From Lunularia cruciata (Eukaryota > Streptophyta > Marchantiopsida > Lunulariales > Lunulariaceae), in contig OX419760.1 in the NCBI GenBank assembly GCA_948567375.1, positions 34,534,001 to 34,598,000 on the forward strand: DNA of 64,000 bases. Direction: 5' to 3'. This document shows, piece after piece, positions 49,180 to 59,800 of the stretch. Position 1 is the stretch's first letter, and each line of letters begins with the position of its first letter. The notes below the pieces were generated by a model, which was not told the origin of the DNA, made no database searches, and saw only the letters and a list, made by a program, of their open reading frames with translations. The position numbers and the translations under genes are program-made.

Positions 49180-52027
49180 AAGTAAGCACGGAAAAGTCGA
49201 ATTGCGGACAAAGAAGAGGCGAAAGTAACTTTGGAGGAAAGCCGAAGAAGCTGACATCAGATTCGATGATGGATGTGTTTGGAAGAGGAGTATGCTGGAA
49301 ACAGGCCAAAGATCATCGTCTTCGAGTTGGAAAACGTAGGAAAGACAAAGACCGTTAAACAACCTCTGTATGTGGCAAGAAAGTACATTTCAAGAAACGG
49401 CGGGGGCAAAAGAATCATGTCTTGACAGTGACCGGGAGTGCACGCAGAAGAGAGAAAATCACCGACAAAATCGACTGAAGAATGATTGCAATTTGGGGCA
49501 ATATAAAATTGCGACTACGTAGGAGGAATTCAAACCCTTTGAGTAAATTTCCAATTCCTTTGAGTAGACGTCTTGCAGTAATGCGTGTCCGGAAGCCCAT
49601 CGAGAGTGAAATTTTCCGAAACCTTGAGGGAGTTAGAGTGTCTTGTCCAGGAGAGGGTCTGATTTTCCAACAGCGTAAAACAAGAGAACAAATCATGGCA
49701 AAGAAGGTGGCCAATGCGCTGGCAATGAGAGGTTTTGCAATTCCAAGAGTAGATGTAGTAGCTAGGATTGAAGTCTTGGTTAGACTTCGTATCACCCTTT
49801 TAGCATGGAACTGGAATTTCAGTTTCTCGGGAGTGATGGCAAAGATCGCTGCCAGTAATTGTGAGGAGGGTCCCAAAGTAGAGGGGAAGAGAGGCAATCC
49901 GGCTTGATGGACTGAGTCAGATTGGAATTTAGTCTTGGGGAGAGAAGCAAGAGAGTCGACAGGGATCACCTTCTATTGGAAGTGTGATGATGCAGAGGAG
50001 ACGGCGAAGATTCGCAATTTGTTTTTCGCTCCACAAACTACGAATGGTTACAAGGTGGAATCTTATCGGGACCCAATCCAAAGAAGTATCTTGGGGGTGA
50101 TGATGGCCATGTTCAAGCCGGAGCGAGCGACCTATGTAACCATGCAGCAGGCAGTCTTCTTCCATCAGATGTTTTTAGGAGTACCAGTGAATTGGGCAAA
50201 GTGCTTCCATCACCAAACAAGGCAGATGGTGGTGAATTGGAGAACGGGCTTGCCACCGCATTATTTCGCACCGTTCGTGGCTCATTTCTACTTCGGGCTG
50301 AACTTACTGTCCGAAGACGAACATCATCATATGGTCTCACACATGCATCTCGATTTGAGGCGGGAAGCAGACAAAGAGGAGCAACAATATATGCTTCATC
50401 TGCAAGCGAATGACGAATACTTTGCAAGGATGGGACAGTGGAAGATCAAAGATGTGGCCAGTCCAAAGATGAAGAAGCAAAGTAAACCCGAAGAAGCCAA
50501 ATCATTGCCCATCCCACGCAAGACTTGGAGGCTGATGTTGAAGACCGCTAAAATTGTAAGAGGGGCATCATCGGAGGAGGAGTCTGATGAAGCAACTAAG
50601 TCGCAAGAAGAAGACTCGGAAGAAGAAGAGCTCACCTTGAAAAGTGAGGAGTCTAGGAGTGATAGTGAGGGTGAACCCGAAGTCTAGCAATTGGTGGTGA
50701 TAAGTGAGGCTGGTGAGGCAATGGTGGAGAACAAGCCAAGACCCAAAGCAAAGAAGGAGTATCCCGCGGGGCCAAGTTCAAGAGGCCAAGACAAAGATAG
50801 TGCCGACACTATGAAGATACAAAGATTGCGACTTTGAATGAAGGAGCCGATGACGCAGGAGAAGACTCCAGACAAAGATGGCGATGAAGAAGAAAATTTT
50901 GGCGGGATAGCATATTTGACGAAGGTGGTCACACCTTTGCTTGAGCTATTGAAAGAACATCGTATGGGAATTGCCCAAGATCGGGTGAAAGGGATGAATG
51001 AGCTGCAGGTGGTGAAGCATCTGTTGAAGGAAGTGCAAGAGCTGCAGGAGCATCAAATCCAAAGAAGTGCGGAACTTGAAGATCTTCGGAGGGAGGAAGA
51101 CTCAAGGAAGAAAATGCTGAGCGTGCTACAAGGAAGATGCGCAAAGAAGGAGAAGGAATTGCAGAAACAAGCCGGGGAATTGAAGGAGCAGGCGATGTGG
51201 CTCAACAAGATGAAGGAGGAAGTGAGTAATGTGAGCGTCGAGAATGTTCATCTGAAGGCGATGACCATCGAGATGGAGCAGGAGTTGGATAGCTTGAAGA
51301 AGAGTGCCGCAGCAAAAGATCAAGCATGGCAGAGAGAGCTGGCGACCAGGCACAAAGAAGAGGAACGACTACAAGAACTCATTAGAAGTGTGGAATTGCA
51401 GAGTATGCAGTATGTAGAGGAGAAGAAGATGCTCACTGTAGAATATAAAGACGAGTTGAAGATGTATCGAGCTGAGTTGAAGGTGGAACGTTCTTGAGGA
51501 TACGCATCGGAATCAGTAGGGGACATTGCGGGGAAATTACGAGCAATCTTAAGCATGGAGGCTGAAGGGAGATTGGAAGAAGCTTGTCTGCATGAGTTGA
51601 AGTTACTTGTGCAGGAGACTCGGAAGCGAAGAGCCAAGGACATGGATATGAATACCTTGCTAATTCGGTTGAGAGAACACGTGGATAGAAAAATGTTGGA
51701 GGTAGAAAATAATGTTAGTCTTAGGCTAGATTTAGTCAATTCAGAGTTAGAGAAAATTTGGAAAAGTGTGACAGAGGAGAAGAGACCTGATGTTGCAGAT
51801 GAAGAAACTCAAGTGTCATTGGACTTGAGAATTGACACATTAGAGAAGAGTGGGTCGGGAAATAAGAGTGTAGATGGAGTAAAATAGAGTTCAGTTGAAG
51901 ATTGTAGTGAAGAAGTTGTAGAATTAGTAAAGAAATTAGTAGAATCAGTCATACCCAAAGAAGGTGAAATAGCAAGTTTATCATCGGGTTTGGAAGCCGA
52001 TGATGAGGTCGACATTGGATCGGGATA
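49180..52027 (+). pseudogene. LTR-encoded acidic coiled-coil protein, B4 copy (few stops)
   Basis: One frame with a handful of stops covers most of U3. Segments: a basic N-terminus (start uncertain); FAIPRVDVVARIEVLVRL, then LLAWNWNFSF; a 250-codon open stretch 49,935-50,687 with NGYKVESYRDPIQRSILG, AVFFHQMFLGVPVNWAKC and LPPHYFAPFVAHFYFGLN, then a Ser/Glu-rich tract (SEESRSDSEGE); then 219 open codons 50,838-51,497 of heptad-like helix (LQKQAGELKEQAMWLNKMKE); then VDRKMLEVENNVSLRLDLV and the ending DDEVDIGSG. About 900 residues when intact. The aromatic middle block suggests a globular domain before a long coiled coil. It is not a Gag or Env I can recognise: no CCHC, signal peptide or membrane span. 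Confidence 0.72.
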
Positions 52028-52148
52028 GAAGTCAATTTTGAGATAGGAAAGGACAGATATGAAATGATAGCTTGTCACTTGGGATCTGTAGGTAGGAAGA
52101 GATGTTAGGAAGCGGTGCTTAGGTAGGAAAATCTGTCGTTTGCTTCAG

Positions 52149-52156
52149 TATTTAAG
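52149..52156 (+). promoter_or_regulatory. TATA box of the B LTR
   Basis: TATTTAAG lies about 120 bases after the stop of the LTR-encoded frame and 670 bases before the LTR end. The same box occurs at the same place in B1 (23,136-23,144, minus) and B5 (55,526-55,533, plus). It marks the probable U3/R boundary and places the whole reading frame in U3. Confidence 0.6.
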
Positions 52157-52831
52157 TGGAGCATTTGTAGTACGATGTTATTCAGTATTCAACTTTCTGA
52201 AGATAGATAAAGCGAAGTGTTGTTCTCAATACTCGTCGCTTAAGCTTAATTCCGATTGTCAATTTTGTGTTTGTATTTGTCAGTGTGTGGAGAATTCCAA
52301 AGAGCAAGTCAGTGTGTCTATGGATGTTGGAATCTACAGCCTTGATCTTTATTCTGTGTGTTTGATCCTGAGTGAAGTGCATCGGAGCAATGCCTTGACA
52401 GGTCTGAGAGGGATTGTAGTATTGTTAGTATTCTGCAATTGTGAGTGCAATACAAAGTTGATGTGAAGCAATTTTGATCAAGGAAGTTGTGCCTTTAGTG
52501 GAGGGGTGGAACACAATTTTGAGGCAAAATTGGTCTTCGCAGTGAAGTGCCGTCTTCGGGAGAATCTGAATCATCACAATCAAGAGTTGTTTGGACAGAA
52601 TTGACTATGATGTGATTACATGTGTGTATTCGTGATAAGTTGTCAAGTTTGTGAGCTTGCTACTCTCTTCTGGGTGTAGTTTCTACCTGAGAGATTAAAG
52701 AAGACATCAAGAAGAACTGCAATTGTGACTTTTGACTTCGTATTTGACCAATTCTGAGTATATCTCTGCGGGATTGAACTTTATTGACCCGATTACCGCA
52801 AAAGTGATATTTGCCGGGTTGTCACAAGGTG

Positions 52832-53640
52832 GCACCCTACTCCGTGCCTACTTCTCTCCCGAGCACTAATCTCTAATCCAACTCTGTCCAACGAGCCGGA
52901 TTTCCTCTCTTCCCCTCTTCCTCGGGGCCATCAAGACACTTGCTCTCGATAATCTTGGTCATGAAACTTCAAAAACTAACATTCCAGTTACATGCCAAGA
53001 ACATGATCCAAAGTCGGCTCAAGACTTTGATTCTTGCAATCATGTCTAACCTCCAAATTGCATGATTCCTCACTACAAATTTGGAGTTCTTCTTTCCTCC
53101 TCCCATCTCTCCTGCTTTCTCACCGTCTCTCAATTTCACCCTCTTGACTTCTCCCTTACACACTAGCGCGTCTTCAACTCTATTTCCCTTCCCACGATCA
53201 CCTGCAGGATGACTTCTCAACGGCAAAGGAAAATTGCTCGACATTGCTTCGTTGTGAGCCTGATTTTTTTAGAGTCGCACTTTCTTTGTCTCTCTTCAAT
53301 TCAAGTTTCTACCAAGAAATTGCACCTCTTGCATGCACCTATCACTATCAATCGTACTTCACGCGTATGGGCCGCCGGTTTTGAACGGTCCCTTCTTGAA
53401 TTTCTTGCCCTGACAAAAGGTTGTTAGACTGTCTTTGCCTTGGGTTGAGCTCCCCCAATACAAAGACTCCTTACTTCGGGTTGTATGCTGACTGGGCATT
53501 TCCGAGTACTTTGCCTTATGACCCAAAGTCACTTTACTTTGGGTTTCATCTTGAAGACTCTTTTCTTTGCCTTCTTTGGCCATACAGACACAATTTGACT
53601 TCTCTATACACTTCTTCTCCTTTATTTTGAACAAAAACAA
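52832..53640 (-). pseudogene. LTR-encoded protein, B3 copy (N-terminal part)
   Basis: Minus-strand remnant that continues into 49,129 once B4 is removed. It has WRLDMIARIKVLSRLWIMFL and ACNWNVSF, matching VDVVARIEVLVRL and LAWNWNFSF of B4. The region nearest the LTR start is diverged and broken. Confidence 0.7.
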
Positions 53641-53887
53641 AAAATGTGGGCACCACACTAATCTCACCGAACAACTCTAATAGACATATCTCCTCTACTG
53701 GATACTGCCAAGCAATGAGTGGGGTATCGAGAGGTGTCAAAGCAATTGACTCTAGAGGCTCATCCTCACACTCATCTGCCAATGGTACAAAGGCTCCACT
53801 CCAAGCCTATTGCACCAATTGATTTGCATACTGCTGCAATACCTCCTTGGAACTCCACAATGGAACATCCAATGTAGATGGAACAAT

Positions 53888-55405
53888 GCAAAGAAAGACT
53901 CGGCAGCTGGTGTTGAAGACGGAAAAGATTGTAAAAGAGGCATCATCGGGATTGGAGTCTGGCTAGGAGACTAAGTCGCAAGAAGAGGACTCGGAAGAAG
54001 AGGAGCTCACATTGAAAATTGAGGAGTCAGGGAGCAAAAGTGATGGAGAACCAGAGGTCCAGCAATCTGCAGCAATGAGTGAGGCTTGTCAAATGATGGT
54101 ATTAAACAAGTCAAGAGCAAAAGAGGAAGTAGAGAATCCCACGGGCCGGAGTTCAAGAGGCCAAGACAAAGAAAGTGTGGACACAATGAAGATACAAAGA
54201 TTGCAACTTTGGATGAAGGAGCCGATGACGGAGGAGAAGACTCTAGACGAAGAGGGCGCTGACAAGGAAGAGCACTTCAGCAGGATACCCTACATGACGA
54301 AGGTAGTAACCCCATTGCTGGAATTTTTGAAGGAGCATCAAAGAGTCATTCCTCAAGATTGCAGTAAGGGGATGAACGAATTGTAGATGGTGAAGTATCT
54401 GGTGAGTGAAGTGAAGGAGCTACAGGACCAACAAGTCCGTAGAACAAGGAAGTGGATGAACTTTGGAGGGAGGAATGCTTGGTGAAGAAAATGCTAACCT
54501 TGCTACAAGGAAGCTGTGCAGAAAATGAGAAGGAATTGCAACGGCAAGCCAGAGAATTGAAGGAACAAACGATGTGGCTCGATAAGATGAAGGAAGAAGT
54601 GAGTGATGTGCGCATCGAGAATGTTCATTTGAAAGCAATGAACATCGTAATGGAGCAAGAGTTGGATAGCTTGAAGAAGAGTGCAGCAGCGAAGGATCAA
54701 GCATGGTAGAGGGAGTTAGCAGCCAGGCAAGAGGAAGAAGAACGATTATGAGAGCTAGTCAGAAGTGCTGAGTTACAGAGTACACAGTATGCAGAGGAGA
54801 AGAAAATGCTTGCTGCGGAGTACGAAGACGAGCTGAAGATGTATTGTGAAGAACTGAAGGTAGAGCGCTCTTGAGGATATGAGTCGGAATCAGTAGGAGA
54901 AGTTGTAGGGAAGTTGAGAGCCATCTTAAGCACGGAGGCTGAAGGGAGATTGGAGGAAGCCCGCCTACACGAGTTGAAGTTGCTTGTGCAGGAAACTCGG
55001 AGGAGAAAAGCCAAAGATGTGGATATGAACACGTTGTTGATTCGCTTGAGAGAGCATGTAGATAGGAAAATGTTAGATGTAGAGAACAATGTTAGTCTTA
55101 GACTGGATTTAGTCAATTTGGAATTAGAGAAGATTCAGAATAGTGTGACAGTGGAGAAGAGACCCGATGTTGCAGAAGTAGGAATACAAGTATCATTGGA
55201 CTTGAGGATTGACACATTAGAGAAGAGTGGGTCAGGAGATAAGAGTGTAGTTGGATTACCCATGAGCTCAATTGTAGATTGTAGTGTAGAAGTAGTAGAA
55301 GTAGTCAAGGACTTGGCAGAATTTGCCATACCCAAAGAAGGAGAAGTAGTAGGAAGATCATCGGGTTTGGAAGCCGATGATGAGGTAGACATCGGATCGG
55401 GATAG
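53888..55405 (+). pseudogene. LTR-encoded coiled-coil protein, B5 copy (C-terminal half)
   Basis: Acidic tract (SQEEDSEEEELTLKIEE), a linker with RSSRGQDKESVDTMKIQRL and coiled coil (LKEQTMWLDKMKEEVSDV). It ends with a 163-codon open stretch (54,914-55,405) closing in DDEVDIGSG. Stops at about 54,385, 54,706, 54,748 and 54,872; the last (TCT TGA GGA) is also in B4 and B1. Confidence 0.72.
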
Positions 55406-56140
55406 AAGTCAATTTTGAGATAGGAAGAAGCAGATAGGAAGAGATAGATTGTCACTTTAGGATTTGCAGGTAGGAAGAGATGTTAGGAAGCGGTGCTAGG
55501 TAGGCAAGTTTGCCGTTTGCTTTAGTATTTAAGAGGAGCAATTGCAATACGATGTATTCAGTATTCAAATTTCTGAAGATAGATAAAGTGAAGTGTTGTT
55601 CCCAGTACTTGTCGCTTAAGCTTAATTCTGATTGTCACTTTTGTGTTTGTGTTTGTGAGTGTGTGGAGAATTCCGAAGAGCAATTCAGTGTGTGTGGATG
55701 TTGGAATCTATAGCCTTGATCTTCATTCTGTGTGTTTGATCTTGAGTGAAGTGCATTGGAGCAAGCACGAAGTTGATGTGAAGCAATTTTGATTGAGGAA
55801 GTTGTGCCTTCAGTGGAGGGGTGGAACACAATTCTGAGGTGAAATTGATCTTTGCAGTGAAGTGCCGTCTTCGGGAGAATCTGAATCATCACAATCAAGA
55901 GTTGTTTGGACAAAATTTGCTATGTTGTGATTATGTGTGTGTATTCGTGACAAGTTGTCAAGATTGTGAGCTTGTTACTCTCTTCTGGGTGTAGTTTCTA
56001 CCTGAAAGATTAAAGAAGCCATCAAGAAGAACTGCAATTGTGACTTTTGACTTTGTATTTGACCAATTCTAGATAGTATCTTTGTAGGAATAAACTTTAC
56101 TGACCCGATTACCGCAAAAGTGATATTTGCCGGGTTGTCA
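53888..56140 (+). mobile_element. Family B LTR fragment, copy B5
   Basis: Plus-strand fragment beginning inside the acidic tract (GCAAAGAAAGACTCGG) and ending GGGTTGTCA, where element C1 starts. The left join to A3 has no visible duplication, so a deletion or recombination probably removed the 5' part. It is close to B4 and B1 in subfamily. Confidence 0.85.
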
Positions 56141-56832
56141 TGTGAGCCGGCCTGTCTCTCACTCAGGATGAACCTCTGATGGCTATTATGGTAGCGCACC
56201 ATGGACTAAGAAGGCAAGGAACCCCAACTCCATCATACTCCTCCAAGGCTAACACTCCAAGACTCAAGACCTTGCTCACTAGAGAACTCAATGAGAGAGA
56301 GATAGTTGCAAATGAAAGGATGATGAGTACCTCCTCACTCCTTGTTTATATACTTGTGAAATAGTTACGTACCAAAGTTACTAATTACCGTAGTAACTCA
56401 AGTTACTAGACTAAAAGTCAAGTAAAGTCAAAAAGTAGAAAGGAATATCCATTCACATGGGCATATTCCCCTAAGCATGTGGTCTTATCTTGACCCAACC
56501 ACTAAAGCAAGGATTCCTTCACATGGGCTATCCTTGGACTAAAGAAGAATCCAAAACAAAAAGGCTTGCGGGCCCAAGAGTTCTCAACTCTTTCCCCAAA
56601 GCCAAACACCTAGGAATAATACCAAGTCAACACACTAAAATCCAAAATAGTGGTGCTCATCTTTTCTACTTCCTCTAAAGTAAGGTCCCATCTATCTTAG
56701 CTATGACTAACTTTAGCTAACCATGACTAATATAGAACCATCCTTTATCTCTATATAAATAATATCTCTTAAGTACTTGTAATACCAAGCTAAATATCAC
56801 AATACCACACACATGCACAAATGGGTGTTACA
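56141..56832 (-). repeat. C1 3' LTR, 692 bp
   Basis: Follows the polypurine tract of the element (element sense). It is identical by eye to the 5' LTR, including the two short frames visible in both. Confidence 0.95.
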
Positions 56833-56842
56833 TTTACCCCCG
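56833..56842 (-). promoter_or_regulatory. C1 polypurine tract
   Basis: Element-sense CGGGGGTAAA immediately precedes the 3' LTR start TGTAACACC. Position and composition are as expected for the plus-strand primer. Confidence 0.75.
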
Positions 56843-56880
56843 GACTAAGTTTTCACTTTGTCCTCAAAGTGAAGGTCTCT

Positions 56881-59800
56881 CTACCTTCTATGGTACATCT
56901 TCAACTTATCATGGTTAATCCTATCAAAGTGTCTTCCTCCCAACTCCTTGAGATCATAAGTGTAATTTCCCCACACCTTCTCTACTATGAAAGGTCCAAA
57001 GTACTTAGGCAAAAACTTCTTTTTTACTCTCTTGAATCGAATGGAATCAAACAACATTACCCAATCACCTTCTTTGAAAGGCTCCACCTTCTTCTTGCCT
57101 TGCCTCTTGTCATAGCTCTCCTTTTGTTTCCTTTGGGCTTGCTCCACTCGAACCATAGCAACTGCTCTTGCCTCTTCCAACTCCATGAGTTGATCCTTCC
57201 TTGACTTCTCTGCATCACTTCCTTGTGCTTTCTTCAATCTCCTATGAATGCTTTGGAAGGTAGGAAGATCAAAGTGAATAGGTAAGGTAGACTCAATGCC
57301 ATACACCAATTGGAATGGAGAATATCCAGTGGAAGTCTTCATGGTTGTCCTATACTCCCACAAAACTGCATGAATCCTCTTGTCCCAATGATGTTTAGCC
57401 CCCTCCATTTCTGCATCTTTGGCCAACATCATGCACAAGGTCTGATTGGTTCTCTTTGCCAAGCCATTGGAATTTGGCTTATAGGATGTAGTTACTCTAT
57501 GTGTGATAGAGAAATGTCGTAGCATGGCTGTAGTAATGCTTCCTGTAAACTCTCCTCCTCTATCAGAAACCAACTCCAAAGGGCATCCAAACCTAGTGAT
57601 AATGCGTTCATAAAGAAATCTACCCACTTCATCTTCATTCTTGTCCCTCAATGGTCTAGCCTCAACCCACTTGGTAAGGTAATCAGTAACTACCACAATG
57701 TACCGATTGTTCCTTGGGGTTCTATTGAGAGGTCCTACAAAATCAATTCTCCACTTCTCAAAGGGTCCTAGCAATGGAATTGATCTAAGTGGTGGAGTGG
57801 ATGTAGACTTTCTAGCAAAAGCTTGACAAACATGACAAGTTTTGCAATAATCAAGACAATCCTTGAAAATCCCTCTCCAATGGTAACCTGCATCTAGAAT
57901 CTTGAAAGCAGTCACCTTTCCTGCAAAGTGTCCTCCACATACTAAACCTTCATGAAACTCCTTTATGAGTAGGATAGACTCTTCCTTACCCACTGCTCTT
58001 CGAAGTAGACCATCTGCTCCTTGGTGAAAAAGAATATCATCCACCATTGTGTAAGGTCTAGATCTTGCTGCAAGGGCCTTCCTCTCCCTAGCATGCATCC
58101 CTTCTGGATAGTTACCTCTTGTCACAAAATCCACAATCTCCTTGTACTCCATTGGAACCTCTTGAGTGACTGAGATTGTCATGAGCTCCTCATCCGGGAA
58201 GGAATCATCTACTGGCTCATCTCCATCATGATCATAGGCTCTAGATAACAAATCAGCATTTGCATGTTTCTTTCTTGGCCTATCCTCAATTGTGTAGTCA
58301 TACTCAGACAAGAGAATCATCCACCTTGCTAGTCTCCCTTCAACATTAGGCTTGTTGAAGATGTACTTCAAAGCCTTGTGATCCGTGACAATTGTGGCTT
58401 TCCCTCCAATCAAGTAGTGTCTAAACTTCTTGAGACCAAAGATCACTGCCAACCCTTCTCTCTCTGTGACAGAGTAGTTCTTCTCTGCTGAAACCATCTG
58501 CCTACTAGCATAAGCTATTGGATGATCATGCCCATCTTGGTCTAATTGACTAAGAGTGCATCCTATAGCTACATTAGAAGCATCAGTGTAGAGGATGAAA
58601 GGCTTACTCCAATCAGGTTTAGCAAGAATTGGAGCTACAACAAGGGATTGCTTGAGCTCCTCAAAAGCTTTGAGAGCCTCTTTGTCTTCCAAAATCACCA
58701 TGTAATCTACACCCTTCTTCATGTAGATGGTCAATGCATAAGCCTTGTTGGAAAATGAGAAGATGAACCTCCTATAGTACCCAACCATTCCCAAGAATTG
58801 GCGTAACTTTGTCAAGCTTGAAGGGAATGGAAGGTTTGAGATTTTCCTCACCTTCTCAGGATCAACTGCTATTCCATCCTTGGAGATGATGTGCCCCAAA
58901 AGTAGACCTTCTTCACATCCAAAAATGCACTTCTCTGGGTTGAGTGATGCATTTGCCTCATCCAAGCGTTGCAAGACTTTGATTAGGTGCTCAAAGTGCT
59001 CCTCCTTGCTCCCATAGACACAAAAGTCATCAATGAAATCTCTCACAAATTTCCCAATGAAAGGTTCAAATACCTTGTTCATGAACCGTTGGAATGTGGC
59101 TGGAGCATTGCAAAGCCCAAAAGGCATGACCTTGAAAGCGTAAGTTCCCCAAGGTGTGGTGAATGTGGTGAGTTGTTGATGCTCTGGTGCAATCTTTATT
59201 TGGTTATATCCACTATAACCATCTCCAAAACTGTACCTCTCATGACCTGCAACCTCCTCCAAGATCTCATCAATGAATGGCAATGGGTAGTAGTCCTTCT
59301 TGGTAACAGCATAAAGCTTCTTGTAATTCACACATACCCGAAGCTTGCCATTCTTTTTCTTCACAATGACAATTGGAGACACCCATTCTGAATTCTCCAC
59401 CTCAAAGATAAATCCAGCCTCCTTGAGCTTATCAATCTCCTCCTTCACAGCCAAAGATATTGGTGGGCTAATGCGACGTTGCTTTTGGCGGATTGGTCTT
59501 GCATGTGACTCCACCTCTATCTTGTGCTCCTCCAAGGTGACTTCCTTCAAATCCTTGTAACTAAAAGCAAACACATGGATGAACTTGCGGAAAATCTCCT
59601 CAAATCTCACCTTCTCCTCCTTGGTAACATTTGGGCCATACTTGAGGGTAGATAACCTTCTCTCTACCTCCTCAAGTGTCAATGGTGATTTATCTGGGTC
59701 CTTCAAAACCTCTGGCTTAGGTGCAAAATCCATAGCACACAAGGGATACACATCTGAATCAGATTCAGATTCATCTTCCTCCGTGGAAGTCTCCTCTTCC

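Larger units (their letters stand above)
49135..52826 (+). mobile_element. Family B solo LTR, copy B4, 3,692 bp
   Basis: Borders TGTGGTACCCACA (49,135) and GGGTTGTCACA (52,826) are flanked by AGGTG on both sides (49,130-49,134 and 52,827-52,831). Outside these the two halves of B3 join smoothly in its reading frame. No pol genes lie within. B4 is the cleanest copy for defining the LTR and its encoded frame. Confidence 0.92.
46180..53657 (-). mobile_element. Family B solo LTR, copy B3 (interrupted by B4)
   Basis: Plus-strand borders are TGTGACAACCTGG at 46,180 and GGGCACCACA at 53,657, flanked by the direct repeat CTAAT (46,175-46,179 and 53,658-53,662), a 5-bp target duplication in A3. Without B4 and its duplicated target the length is 3,781 bp, close to the 3,776 bp of the B1 LTR. 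No internal region is present, so this is a solo LTR left by recombination between two LTRs. Confidence 0.9.
40982..53887 (-). mobile_element. Family A element, copy A3, split by nested solo LTRs
   Basis: A3 occupies 40,982-46,179 and resumes at 53,658-53,887. Between lie solo LTR B3 and, inside it, solo LTR B4. It carries the 3' terminal repeat, PHD finger, integrase, RNase H, RT and methyltransferase; the break falls inside methyltransferase motif I. The 5' part beyond 53,887 is replaced by B5. Confidence 0.87.
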
